From assembly GCF_016599715.1 (NCBI RefSeq), contig NZ_CP067019.1:62001-126000 (forward strand): DNA of 64,000 nucleotides. Reading direction: 5' to 3'. Positions within the stretch are counted from its first letter, which is position 1. Each line of letters opens with the position of its first letter. This document shows positions 37,786 through 47,059 of the stretch, piece after piece. Source of the stretch: Acinetobacter sp. CS-2. GTDB lineage: Bacteria; Pseudomonadota; Gammaproteobacteria; Pseudomonadales; Moraxellaceae. Made by a program: the position numbers and the translations under genes. The notes under the pieces were generated by a model. That model did not search any database, was not told the origin of the DNA, and saw nothing but the letters and a program-made list of their open reading frames with translations.

Positions 37786-39066
37786 TTATATTGATTTTAC
37801 CTTTGCTAAGATTCGTTGAGCCCAGTCAGCGTAATAATTTACATCTTCTAGTTGTTTCTGTTTAGAAGGATGATTAATTGTAGTAAAGGCAGTAATACCT
37901 CTTATCTCAGATAGAAACTTTTTAGGCCAACTGAGTGATTGAGACAGTATCGAATTGTTTAATATATCCAAATCTGTCTCAATTAATCGTTGAGTTTTTT
38001 CTTCATATGGGAGTAATAAGGTGGAGATATTTTTTTTACCATCTGAAGTATCAATTTCACACAAATAAAATTGATGGTTATTTTCTATGTTAAAAATTTT
38101 ATAGACATAAAAGTAGCGTAATTGATTGTTTGCAAACTTATGGCCTCTGAAACGTTTATATATTTTAAAAGGTGAGTTCTTGATTTCTTTGGTTTTATAT
38201 CCCTTTTCTTCAATTTGCTCCAATAGTTTAATCAAGTCTTTATAAGTGACTCGCTCTAGTTGAATTTCTGATTCTGTTGTAAATCCAGACACTGTACCCT
38301 CTATATCTCCTTCTCCACCAGCAAATCCTTCTTCTTGATTTTGATCTTTATCCATTTGCTTTCGTCTTTTTCGTACTACAGTTTTAGCAGGAGGTGTCTC
38401 TAAAGAAATTTTTAATTCTTCAATTGTATAAATTTCTCCAGGTAGGTTTCTTAGCTTGGCCAGTAGTTTATCGATATCTGCCTCAGCATTTTTATTCAAT
38501 TTCTCTTTAGGTTGACTCGCTGGTTTTGGTTTGTTTGAACCTTGCCCTTGAGCATTTTTGACCTGTTGTATGATTTTTTTTGAAGTGAAATGAAATTGAA
38601 TAGGACGGTTGATAGCTGTATCAAGATTTTTGAAAGATGTAATGCGCTCAATTCTGTAAATACCTGTTTTTTTATCATAAATTCCATCTACTGTTAGATC
38701 AATATTTTTAAGATCAGGCACTTCCATGTCAAAATTAAAACTTTTAGCGCCTTTTTGATCAATAATTGTTTTCTGATAAATACTAAGGAAGGCTTTATTT
38801 AAATCAGGCTGTAATAAAATTAAAGCGAGCTTCTTCAAAAAATGAGGATCAGAGACATCTGCGTTCATAATTTTTTTGTTTTTTGCTATATTAATATGAA
38901 TAGCCTTTTCATCATTTCTATCCACTAAAACATCGGTTGAATAATTTTCTGCAAAAAGTGCCGCCCGAATTAAATAAGGATGAGAGAAAAATAAATCGCG
39001 GGCCAAGATAAGCTTAGGTATTTGAATAGTAATATTTTTCTTTAAAACTGTTGAGTAGTAATTAAA
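37786..39066 (-). pseudogene. tnsE: tnsE, C-terminal part, cut by an ISAba11-like element
   Basis: The fragment encodes about 424 residues ending DVNYYADWAQRILAKVKSI. With the N-terminal piece at 40168-40481 it would give about 529 aa, close to Tn7 TnsE (538 aa). TnsE directs Tn7 to replicating conjugal plasmids through DNA 3' ends and the sliding clamp. Removing the insertion and one TTAAA copy joins the two parts in frame (GAA TTT AAT TAC TAC). A TTG at 39006 could restart translation of 406 residues, but in the intact gene it is an internal Leu codon. A charged linker (RKRRKQMDKDQNQEE) sits in the middle, followed by the TnsE C-terminal domain. Confidence 0.82.
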
Positions 39067-40167
39067 TAGGACTTACGCACTATTATTTATAGATTCTCTG
39101 TGGTAGCAGATGATTTTTATCGAGAATAAAGTCATCAATGAAGTTTTTGATCATTGGTCTAAATAATTTCTTCTGCCAACGATATACATTTTCAAAGATC
39201 CGCTCAAACTGGTTCTTTTGTATCTCGACGTAGGCCATCAAGGCTGCAAAAATATGATTCAAAATCAGTTTAGATCGTCTTACTTGAAACTTTTCAATAT
39301 GACAAACCTGTTTAATCACTCGGTGATATTGCTCTATTTTCCAATGACTTGAATGTAATTCATGAAAACCCTCAAAGGACAATAAATCATCTTGATCTTG
39401 ATGCACAATATAAAACCTCTGCTGTTCTTTTAACTGAGTCTTAAATAATTGTACAAAGCCAAAATCTTTGAGCCAGACCACTTGACCCTGATGGAAATTT
39501 GGCAATAAACGCAGTTGAAACCATTGTCCTTTTTCTGGGGAAACCTTACGGTTACAGTCGATACCAAACATAAATCGAATACCATATTTTCTTATGGTTT
39601 TTAGATTTCCAGTCGATGAATACCAACTATCACCTGTAATAAATTGAATCTTTGCACCCCAACTGAGTACTTCACTTAACATATCCATAAAGTAATCATT
39701 CTTGGTTTTACTTTCAGATTTGTCATAAATTCGGAAATTAATTGGAATATTTTGACCATTTTGATCTGTCGCATACAAGGTAATGAGATTAATACCCTTG
39801 ACGGATCGGTGGTGTTTGCCTGACCAAAAATAGCTAACTAAGTCCATATGCTGACTATACGGTTTATCTAAAACAGTATCATCAATACTGACTATAAGTT
39901 TATTATTATCAATATGTTGAATTGCTTCTTGATATAGGTCGTGAGGTGTGTAGTCTTCACGCTCTAGAAAGCGATTTACACTATCATGCGAGATGTTATA
40001 AGTCTCGGCAAGTTGTGTGCAGCTAATAGAGTTCGGTTCTGTCATGAGAAAGCCCATATAAATGGGTAGAGTACAAGTTGCTGTAGAAGCATGTTTAATT
40101 CGTCTGATCACAGATACTTTATAAAGCATTTTAATACTTTTTTGAATCTGTCAATGCGTAAGTCCTA
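39067..40167 (-). mobile_element. ISAba11-like insertion sequence (IS701 family), complete
   Basis: The element is exactly 1101 bp. Its 13-bp terminal inverted repeats are perfect (TAGGACTTACGCA at both ends). The flanks are a 5-bp duplication TTAAA at 39062-39066 and 40168-40172. One transposase gene fills it. Length, repeat size and duplication size agree with my recollection of ISAba11. It interrupts tnsE in the same orientation as the tns operon. Intact ends and duplication indicate a relatively recent insertion. Confidence 0.93.
39083..40129 (-). CDS. IS701-family DDE transposase (ISAba11-like)
   Basis: 348-aa transposase filling the element. The DDE triad is visible: Asp in VSIDDTVLDKP near residue 82, Asp in FITGDSWYSS near 167, and Glu in SSHWKIEQYHRVIKQ near 270. 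The N-terminus contains a helix-turn-helix-like stretch (CTQLAETYNISHDSVNRFL). No frameshift or premature stop is seen, so it is probably functional. Confidence 0.93.
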   Translation of the reverse strand: MLYKVSVIRRIKHASTATCTLPIYMGFLMTEPNSISCTQLAETYNISHDSVNRFLEREDYTPHDLYQEAIQHIDNNKLIVSIDDTVLDKPYSQHMDLVSYFWSGKHHRSVKGINLITLYATDQNGQNIPINFRIYDKSESKTKNDYFMDMLSEVLSWGAKIQFITGDSWYSSTGNLKTIRKYGIRFMFGIDCNRKVSPEKGQWFQLRLLPNFHQGQVVWLKDFGFVQLFKTQLKEQQRFYIVHQDQDDLLSFEGFHELHSSHWKIEQYHRVIKQVCHIEKFQVRRSKLILNHIFAALMAYVEIQKNQFERIFENVYRWQKKLFRPMIKNFIDDFILDKNHLLPQRIYK

Positions 40168-40481
40168 TTAAATTCAAAACATATCCGGCCTTCATGTATT
40201 TTTTGATCCTCACCCTCCGGTAAAATAATAGTTCTAAATGTTGTGAAATTTACATGTTCAAGTGTGTGAGTGAATAATTTTGTAGGAGAGGCATCAATTT
40301 GGGTTCTATAGCGGTATAGAAGAACACTCTCAATCGGTAATTTAAGTTGAATAGGACGGTTAATAATAGGGTTAAACAAATGAGTATCAATATCAAACCG
40401 AGTTTGACCGCGTCGACTAATTTTTGTCGCAGTATAGTAAATCATCTCTTTTGGTAAAAAGTCGGTTGAACAATCACTCAT
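40168..40481 (-). pseudogene. tnsE: tnsE, N-terminal part, cut by an ISAba11-like element
   Basis: It encodes the first 105 residues of TnsE, starting MSDCSTDFLPKEMIYYTATK. The reading frame then runs into the insertion sequence and adds 11 foreign residues (RTYALTDSKKY) before a stop at 40131. The start overlaps the tnsD stop by 8 bp, the normal coupling of the tns operon. Without the C-terminal domain this peptide should not support plasmid-targeted transposition. Confidence 0.8.
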
Positions 40482-42015
40482 TTTTTATTTCTTCCCAAAT
40501 ATTATTAAAAAATCGACGTGCTTCTGGCGTTAATCGCTGCTCACTTAATCCTGATACACGTAAAAAAACACTCGGTGGATAGTATTTATTCTCAGTTTGT
40601 TGACGAATATATGTTCGTGTCAGACGACGTATTTGATAACAATCCACCGACTCAGCGTAGCGCTCCAAAAATGCTTTGGTCAACGGCAGAAAATGCCAGT
40701 TTTTTTCAATTAGGCTGACATGCCCAAGTTGTTTAATTAAAAACTTTTTGGTCCATTGTGGGGAGTCTAAGTCTTCTAATAATTCATCACGTATTTTAAT
40801 CAATTGTTTCATAAACTGACGATCCCGAATACTCCAATCGACACGTGGTTTGGGTAGAGAGAGTGGTGTCATGATAGCGGTTTGATTGATTTGTAACAGC
40901 CAATCTTTATGATTGCGATATAAACGTGCGTACAGTGCACCATCATGTTTACGAGCTAGTTTGACTGACATATCCTGAATCAATTGTATCCATTTCAGTT
41001 GATCATCTGACAGGACTTGGTAAGTCTTGTGTTTTACAGTGACAGGAATGGCTTGTTCCTCTATACCTACTGTCGCTAGATCCAAATACTGTTGGTATGT
41101 ATAAATAGGACTTTGTTCGGGAACAAGTGCCTTTAATACGATGAGATGCTCAAGATAAGAAAATGCTTTACGATGTTTTCTACAGATATTCTTGAGCCAG
41201 CAGTTCTCAGAGCTCAGATCACCTAATTGATAATATTGAAGAAAACTTTCGCCCCAATAATCGACAACAAGCTGACGGACTTTTTCGTAATTGATATTTT
41301 TTTGACCTGACAGTAAGTCTCTGTCTTTCAATAGATTGAAGTAGGCATTTGATAAAATCGAAACATCTTGTACTGCATTATGGCTAGATTGAATAAGTAG
41401 ATCCTCGATTATTTTTGCTAACTCTAGATGACGCTTTAAGTCTTGTGAATTAATAAAAAGTTGTGAGGAGTCAATAAGGACATTTAAATGAGCATTATAA
41501 AATCTTCGGTCTAGCCCATTGCAAGGAACAGAGCTGACAAAAAGGGCAGATTCATGCTTTATGCAATATTCATATCCTGTAATCTGCCAGCTACGTTTCC
41601 AATACACTTCACCATATTGTTCCATCTGTTCTTGCCAACAATGCGGACAGAACCGAAAAAAATTCACAGATTTGATTCGCGACGCATTTTTTCCCAACTT
41701 GGTATGTAATGATTGATACTGTTCACCCTGTAATACATGTACAGCATAACGCATCACTGTATCAGGTTGAAATGGTTGATAAATTGGTAATAAGGTGTGG
41801 TGGTTGATTAAATAGAGTGCATCATAGCAATCGGGTAAATAACTAGCCAATTTTCCTATATGAGATGGTAAATCGTAAGTTGGCGTCAAATTTCTATTAT
41901 TGAATAATTCTTCAGTAAGGTATTTGGGACTTAAAATTCCATTGTGAATAGCATAACGTGCAATCACACTGTAAATTAACTCATCTGGATATGGTATTGG
42001 AAAATTTGAAATCAT
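40474..42015 (-). CDS. tnsD: TnsD/TniQ-family target-selector protein
   Basis: 513-aa protein, close to Tn7 TnsD (508 aa). It starts MISNFPIPYPDELIYSVIARY, the usual TniQ opening (a plus-strand CAT at 42013-42015 gives the start; an in-frame start 18 codons upstream lies inside tnsC). The CCCH zinc finger is visible as FCPHCWQ then EYCIKH about 25 residues later. TnsD binds the end of glmS and recruits TnsC, so it explains the location of the element. No damage is seen. Confidence 0.92.
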   Translation of the reverse strand: MISNFPIPYPDELIYSVIARYAIHNGILSPKYLTEELFNNRNLTPTYDLPSHIGKLASYLPDCYDALYLINHHTLLPIYQPFQPDTVMRYAVHVLQGEQYQSLHTKLGKNASRIKSVNFFRFCPHCWQEQMEQYGEVYWKRSWQITGYEYCIKHESALFVSSVPCNGLDRRFYNAHLNVLIDSSQLFINSQDLKRHLELAKIIEDLLIQSSHNAVQDVSILSNAYFNLLKDRDLLSGQKNINYEKVRQLVVDYWGESFLQYYQLGDLSSENCWLKNICRKHRKAFSYLEHLIVLKALVPEQSPIYTYQQYLDLATVGIEEQAIPVTVKHKTYQVLSDDQLKWIQLIQDMSVKLARKHDGALYARLYRNHKDWLLQINQTAIMTPLSLPKPRVDWSIRDRQFMKQLIKIRDELLEDLDSPQWTKKFLIKQLGHVSLIEKNWHFLPLTKAFLERYAESVDCYQIRRLTRTYIRQQTENKYYPPSVFLRVSGLSEQRLTPEARRFFNNIWEEIKNE

Positions 42016-42040
42016 AATACACTTACTCTCTATTTTTTGT

Positions 42041-43723
42041 TTAATGCAACACAGGAGAGGTGGGATCAAACAAATAGTGAGATGATTTTAATAGCTCATA
42101 AACATCTACTTCCTTTTCTTGTGCTTGACTGAAAAAATTCCGTAAGTCATTGGCTTCAGTGCTCTTCCATTCTTCTGCTTTCATGACTTTGCGTGATGTT
42201 CTTGGTTTTCTTACCGAAGTTGTGGTCTGAGGCTGGTCCAATTTATCTTTTGCTACAGAGCCGTCTAATACTTCCAGAATATGCTGGAGTAGTACCTGTA
42301 AGTTCTCGTTTGGATATTTTTTTAATGCAGAAGTGACATGCAGATCTATTGTAGCAGCGGGGTGACCTAAGGCCGTTAGCATACCTATAAGTGTGGAATA
42401 ATGTGGTCCTAGATCTTTATGCTGTTTTTCCGTTTTTAATGCAGCTTTGAAACGGTGTTGTTCAACATATTCCTCAATTTGAACTTGAGGGATAGTTAAG
42501 TCAGAATACCGTGCAATACGTGTGGGGTTGCCTGAGCGGAGTGCATCCAAAATATCGTGGACTGGCTGTAATTGTTCTTCGTAGACTTTTTTAAAAAGTT
42601 CAGATGTGATTTTTTCCAGACCAATGGTGATTGCATGAATCTGCACCAAGCAGAACAGTTTAACCACTAAATCTGGAATGCCCTGCGTATAATAATACCA
42701 AGTGTTTCTTAATTCATCGGTCAGTTCAGCTGGTTGTTGAACCCATTGATATTGCCACAGCTTGTTGGTAAAAGCATACCATTCGGAAATGATCATTTGA
42801 TCAGGGGTGCTAGGATCGGGAGTGGGTGCTTCATTGCACATAGGTTCCCAGATTAAAGAGCCTAATCCCGCACTGCGTCTAGCTGATCTTAAGTCTTCTT
42901 GCAGAATTTCATTGGCTTTGGGTGTCCCAATCATCACAATTGGAATGGATGCCACATTCACAAGTGTGACAAAGAAATTAAGAATGATTTCAGCCCCGCC
43001 AGATTTTTTTGTATTCAAATGCTGGATTTCATCAATGATTAAAAGTCCAATTGAATAATTATTTGCGATAATTTTCATCTGCTGCAGCATGGCATTCACA
43101 TTTAAGCGACTTCTGGTGAAACGATGCTCGAAGTTTGTATCTCCTAATGCTAAATCTACTGCTCTAAAAAAGTTTGAGCATAAGTTTTTTAAAGAGCTGT
43201 CATGCGGACAATCAATTTTAAGGTAAACAATTTGTTTTAATCCCAGCTCTCTATGTTCAATCACTTGCGGGTAATAACGCAAAATTTTGTTCATTGTCGT
43301 TGTTTTACCGCTTCCCGAACATCCTATAATTGACATGCTAGTTGCAGTCGACTCTGGAGGTGCATAGCGGTAACAGCTTTCATTTGATGGTTCTAGTTGC
43401 TGAAAAGCAGCGTGTAAATGTCGATGTCTATCACCATTAGTGATGTTTCTACTCACATAACCTTGCCGAATCATAATAGAAATTTTTTGCTCAAGGGATA
43501 GATGTTTGGTCAGTGGTTGAAAAAAATCATGAGGCAACTGAGCAATCAGATGGATTCTTTCTGGTTGGGGTAAGAAACGCTGTTCTGGAATAAATTTCAG
43601 TTTCCCTCGTAGGTGTTTAATGACCGATTTTGTGTCAAGGATAGGCGGTAATTGAGTAATGAGAGGATTATCCCCATAGATATCTTCTATCGATGTGTTG
43701 ACCGCGAGTTCATTATTATTCAT
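42041..43723 (-). CDS. tnsC: TnsC AAA+ transposition regulator ATPase
   Basis: 560 aa (Tn7 TnsC is 555). Walker A IIGCSGSGKTTTMNKIL is near residue 133, Walker B LLIIDEIQHLNTKKSGG near 222, and the VMIGTPKANEIL sensor region near 260. TnsC polymerises on target DNA marked by TnsD and activates TnsAB. The C-terminal tail is basic and low-complexity (TTTSVRKPRTSRKVMKAEEW), as in Tn7, where it contacts TnsA. Its start overlaps the tnsB stop by 4 bp. Confidence 0.94.
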   Translation of the reverse strand: MNNNELAVNTSIEDIYGDNPLITQLPPILDTKSVIKHLRGKLKFIPEQRFLPQPERIHLIAQLPHDFFQPLTKHLSLEQKISIMIRQGYVSRNITNGDRHRHLHAAFQQLEPSNESCYRYAPPESTATSMSIIGCSGSGKTTTMNKILRYYPQVIEHRELGLKQIVYLKIDCPHDSSLKNLCSNFFRAVDLALGDTNFEHRFTRSRLNVNAMLQQMKIIANNYSIGLLIIDEIQHLNTKKSGGAEIILNFFVTLVNVASIPIVMIGTPKANEILQEDLRSARRSAGLGSLIWEPMCNEAPTPDPSTPDQMIISEWYAFTNKLWQYQWVQQPAELTDELRNTWYYYTQGIPDLVVKLFCLVQIHAITIGLEKITSELFKKVYEEQLQPVHDILDALRSGNPTRIARYSDLTIPQVQIEEYVEQHRFKAALKTEKQHKDLGPHYSTLIGMLTALGHPAATIDLHVTSALKKYPNENLQVLLQHILEVLDGSVAKDKLDQPQTTTSVRKPRTSRKVMKAEEWKSTEANDLRNFFSQAQEKEVDVYELLKSSHYLFDPTSPVLH

Positions 43724-45840
43724 TCTTCATCGTCCTCTTCAAATAATTGTCTCATTAAGTCTGGTTGACTGGTCAAATCCAGATTGCTGCTGTGAGATGG
43801 GGGTGTTGGAGTATTGTCTTGGTTGGAATGGATAGTCCGGATAGAATTGACGGACCTATTTTGGAGATGTTCCTCACGTTCCACCTGAATTGCTTCTTGT
43901 TTGTTCTGACGAATATCCCGAGTACGTTGTGCTTTAGAAAGTTGGTGAACTCCTGCTTGAGCCTGCCGGCTCTGTGCTGTGTGGATGATTTTGTCAGTAA
44001 AATCCTGTAATTCACTAATGGCTACAGACTTTAGTTGTGAATGTTGTTTTTCAACAGTTTTGATTGCTTTTTGAATTTGTTCAGCTTCCCACCAGGTCAG
44101 ATGCTGATATTGACGTGAGGCATCACTTAAGTGCGCTTCCCAGTATTCCAACTTATTTTCATCAAAGAAAACATAAATGGTATTTACTGAGTATGGGTCA
44201 AAACCAATCCGCAACTTTTTCGGGCGGGATTTGGTCGTGTTACGAATAAACCAGCCTTGTTGATGCATTTCCAGACATTGATAGAGTAAGCCTTTGACTT
44301 TAAGTCCCTTGTCACTTAAGGAGGCGTCGGTCCTAGGTAACAAGCCAACATATAGTGATTTGTTATCCACTTGTCTTAACATCCCAGTACGGTGCTGTAG
44401 ACCCCACTGCCAGAGCTTAAGGGGGATAGAAGGCAGGTCAGTCGGCATATCGGCACTACGATCGTATTTCGTCAAAATATCAAAATTATTGCGTAACAAG
44501 ACGCAGCTTAAGATGATTTTTCTGAACTCTTCCAGAGTTAGACAAGCTTCTAGTCGATAATCATGTCCGCCTTTCTTTTTTTCCTTGAATCCAGAAACAA
44601 CACCAATATTCTCGTAGGATTTAAAGCGTGACTGAATGATTCCAAAAGCCCTCTCCACAATACCTTTGGCATCGCTTCGATACGGTGGCGCATTTTCAAT
44701 ACGAACAGAAAAGTTTTTTTCAAGAAGTTCAATTTGATAGCCAATTAGTTCACCGCGGTCTGCAAGTATGGCACCAGGTAAACCATAAATAGGCCAGTCT
44801 TCTGGTTGTATTTGCAAGCCATAACTCTGACAGAATGTCACTTTATCTTGGATTGCAACGCTGAGGCATTGTATAGCTGTGTTAAATGAACTGTTTTCCA
44901 TACCGACATAAAGTCCAGTAATCATCCTGCTGAATACATCGATAACAATATATACGGTAGGTCGGCCAATAATCTGTGATGGATCTCGTGATGATACTAG
45001 ATAGATGTCAGCGACTGTTGAATCTATCTCATAACGTGCACCAGGACCATTTGCTTGCTTGGTCGCTGTTGAAGTCAGAGGTTTGTGATCTTTCAGGGTT
45101 TTCTGATTCTTCAGAATTTCCTTGGAATTGTTCTTATTTCTATATCGCGTATTATAAAAGTAGTAGAATTGAGCATACGTTGGAATATCTCCAGCTTGCA
45201 CTTGATGAAAGTGCTTGGAAAATAAATTTTTAAACCGAAGATAAGTTTCGTTAATGGATTGTTTTTTGACAGGAACTAAATACTCTTCGATGGCTTTCTT
45301 AAAATATAATTCAACCTGTTCAGTAACATTCTTACCTTCATTTGATTCATAGATGCGTGGTCTGCCAATTTTTTTATCACCTATCGTTCTTTTTTGGCCT
45401 TTTCCACCTGAGTTTTCATAGTCCGGTACCAAAGCATTTATCGTTTGACCACGCTGCCAGTAGCGTCTTAGGAGTCGTAGAATTTTATTAATTGATACTT
45501 CTTTCTCTAGATGTAGAGTTTTAATTTTTGCAGTCCTGATTTTTGCATTGATAAGAACTTGTTCATCATTAATTAAATCTTGAATAATTAAAAAGTTTTC
45601 ATCTCTTTTTTTGAGTTGAATAGAATCTTCACTCAAGTTTAATCGTTTTAAGTATTCATAAGGATCTTGCGCTGGTATCAGGCTTTGATCATCTGAGAGA
45701 GTTTGAAGTTCCTTAGACAAAATGAGTTCAGGAAAAGCATTTTTATTATCAATCGCAATCCATACCGTATACTGCGGTAAGAATTTGAGTATTCGGTATT
45801 GTGTTGAATTCAAGATGTAAACTGAATTAATTAGTTGCAT
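43720..45840 (-). CDS. tnsB: TnsB DDE transposase
   Basis: 706 aa (Tn7 TnsB is 702). I use the Met at 45840 (MQLINSVYILNSTQYRIL) because it aligns with the Tn7 start; earlier in-frame Met codons add up to 12 residues. Domains: N-terminal DNA-binding helices with KILRLLRRYWQRGQTINALV near 115; RNase-H core with catalytic Asp in RYEIDSTVADIYLV near 260, Asp in ILADRGEL near 350 and Glu in DAKGIVERAFG near 387; and a C-terminal tail for TnsC. It binds the end repeats and cuts and joins the 3' ends. No disruption is seen. Confidence 0.95.
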   Translation of the reverse strand: MQLINSVYILNSTQYRILKFLPQYTVWIAIDNKNAFPELILSKELQTLSDDQSLIPAQDPYEYLKRLNLSEDSIQLKKRDENFLIIQDLINDEQVLINAKIRTAKIKTLHLEKEVSINKILRLLRRYWQRGQTINALVPDYENSGGKGQKRTIGDKKIGRPRIYESNEGKNVTEQVELYFKKAIEEYLVPVKKQSINETYLRFKNLFSKHFHQVQAGDIPTYAQFYYFYNTRYRNKNNSKEILKNQKTLKDHKPLTSTATKQANGPGARYEIDSTVADIYLVSSRDPSQIIGRPTVYIVIDVFSRMITGLYVGMENSSFNTAIQCLSVAIQDKVTFCQSYGLQIQPEDWPIYGLPGAILADRGELIGYQIELLEKNFSVRIENAPPYRSDAKGIVERAFGIIQSRFKSYENIGVVSGFKEKKKGGHDYRLEACLTLEEFRKIILSCVLLRNNFDILTKYDRSADMPTDLPSIPLKLWQWGLQHRTGMLRQVDNKSLYVGLLPRTDASLSDKGLKVKGLLYQCLEMHQQGWFIRNTTKSRPKKLRIGFDPYSVNTIYVFFDENKLEYWEAHLSDASRQYQHLTWWEAEQIQKAIKTVEKQHSQLKSVAISELQDFTDKIIHTAQSRQAQAGVHQLSKAQRTRDIRQNKQEAIQVEREEHLQNRSVNSIRTIHSNQDNTPTPPSHSSNLDLTSQPDLMRQLFEEDDEE

Positions 45841-46630
45841 GGACTGTATTCTCATTCTGGAGCAAATTACTTGCATGAATATCAGAGAGTTTAAGCTCCA
45901 AGTACGAAATTTCTAGATTAAATTGAAGTATTCGCAGTGCAAATAATTTTCTAAACAATGCGAGCGTCGCTCCGATACCCATTTTTTGAGTTTGGTCAAA
46001 ATGCTTACAAAATTGGATTAATGAGCTTTGAGGGTACTGGCTAATTTCTTCCATAAAATAAACTGCTAGATCGATCATGTGATTTGTTATTTCAAGGTCA
46101 TTTTTTTCTACATACAACCATTTAATGTTCTCTAGTACCGTAGCAGGAATGTCTTTTTCAGTAATCAACTTGAACGGCGTATTGTGCTCTTCTTCCCAAT
46201 AGCGACGTTTAATTTCTAATGACTCAATAACATGAGCTTTATTCAGATCTTTGCTGTAAAGAGTGTCAAGGGCTATAGAAAACTTACCAAAATCAACTAA
46301 AAAATCTGAAGATAGGGTAAAAGGTATATAGTCAATCGACACTTTTTTCATTCGGAAACGAGAACAGATGGAGTTAAGATCATAGATATCCAAAGGATAA
46401 TGCTCGCGAATATCTGTAACGTTCTGATTCCAGTCAAGCAGTAAAAAGGTAGATAGCTCTAGATCAGAAAATAAGTGATGAAGACGTTTACTGACACGGC
46501 CTTGTACTCTGTGAGAGCGACCAATTGAACTGAAGTTTTGAACAGTTTTACAAGGTTTATAATCGCGTCCATGGCCCTGGCCATACCCTTCTGTTACTAG
46601 TTCTTCATAGTTTTTTATAATTTTTGCCAT
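45827..46630 (-). CDS. tnsA: TnsA-like endonuclease with altered catalytic motif
   Basis: 267 aa (Tn7 TnsA is 273). It is strongly TnsA-like: EGYGQGHGRDYKPCKTVQNF, SSIGRSHRVQGRVSKRLHHL, the Glu in DIREHYPLD, the Asp in SSDFLVDFG, and EIKRRYWEE. TnsA cuts the 5' ends, allowing cut-and-paste transposition. The catalytic Gln-x-Lys of Tn7 TnsA (QVK in FAIQVKPAAAL) corresponds here to FSIALDTLYSKDL, where neither the Gln nor the Lys is present at any close alignment. It may be impaired, which in Tn7 shifts the product to replicative cointegrates. First gene of the operon. Confidence 0.88.
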   Translation of the reverse strand: MAKIIKNYEELVTEGYGQGHGRDYKPCKTVQNFSSIGRSHRVQGRVSKRLHHLFSDLELSTFLLLDWNQNVTDIREHYPLDIYDLNSICSRFRMKKVSIDYIPFTLSSDFLVDFGKFSIALDTLYSKDLNKAHVIESLEIKRRYWEEEHNTPFKLITEKDIPATVLENIKWLYVEKNDLEITNHMIDLAVYFMEEISQYPQSSLIQFCKHFDQTQKMGIGATLALFRKLFALRILQFNLEISYLELKLSDIHASNLLQNENTVHATN

Positions 46631-46706
46631 ACAGAAGACCTGTGGGTTTTGGTGGATAATTAATCATATCTGAAGCGGGTTAATTTTGTATTTAGCAAAA
46701 ACATAC

Positions 46707-46790
46707 AAACTTAAATATATTTATATACAAACAAAATTTTATAATTTTTATTTAATTATTTATTTAATTCAGCAACTTAATAATTAATAT
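46707..46790. repeat. TnsB-site-like repeats upstream of tnsA
   Basis: CAAACTTAAATAT (46707-46719) and CAAACAAAATTT (46729-46740) are 22 bp apart and in the same orientation as the glmS-proximal sites; CAACTTAATAATTA (46774 on) is a weaker match. In Tn7 the right end next to tnsA holds abutting 22-bp TnsB sites that also repress the operon. No clean TGT/ACA terminus was found here, so this is either a decayed right end or an autoregulatory operator. The rest of 46631-47017 shows nothing recognisable. Confidence 0.5.
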
Positions 46791-46994
46791 GGTATTTTAA
46801 TACTCAATTAATGAGTTTAAAAAAACGTTGATGATAGGCAAAAGTATTCAAATTACATCTTAGTAAACATCGTTGCATATTCTTATGTAAACCAATTGCA
46901 TATTCAGACTCAAACCCGACCATTCATTCTGGTTCATAGTAAAATGCTTATTTTCTATTCCAAATATTTTAGAACAAAATATGTAAATTTGGAT

Positions 46995-47049
46995 CTTAAA
47001 GTACTACCTTAATCTGCTATAATTTGTACATCATTATGATGTACAAATT
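46995..47049 (+). promoter_or_regulatory. promoter and palindromic operator of the toxin-antitoxin pair
   Basis: A 13-bp perfect inverted repeat, AATTTGTACATCA (47021-47033) and TGATGTACAAATT (47037-47049) with a 3-bp spacer, overlaps a consensus TATAAT -10 box (47018-47023). CTTAAA (46995-47000) is at 17-bp spacing as a possible -35. The palindrome ends 10 bp before the antitoxin start codon. This is the expected layout for autorepression by a ribbon-helix-helix antitoxin alone or with its toxin. Confidence 0.75.
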
Positions 47050-47059
47050 GGTGGAAAAT

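Noticed and set aside
37786..39006. Independent 406-aa protein starting at a TTG
   Set aside because: The frame continues upstream to the IS border and rejoins in frame with 40168-40481 once the IS and one TTAAA are removed, so it is the C-terminal part of tnsE.
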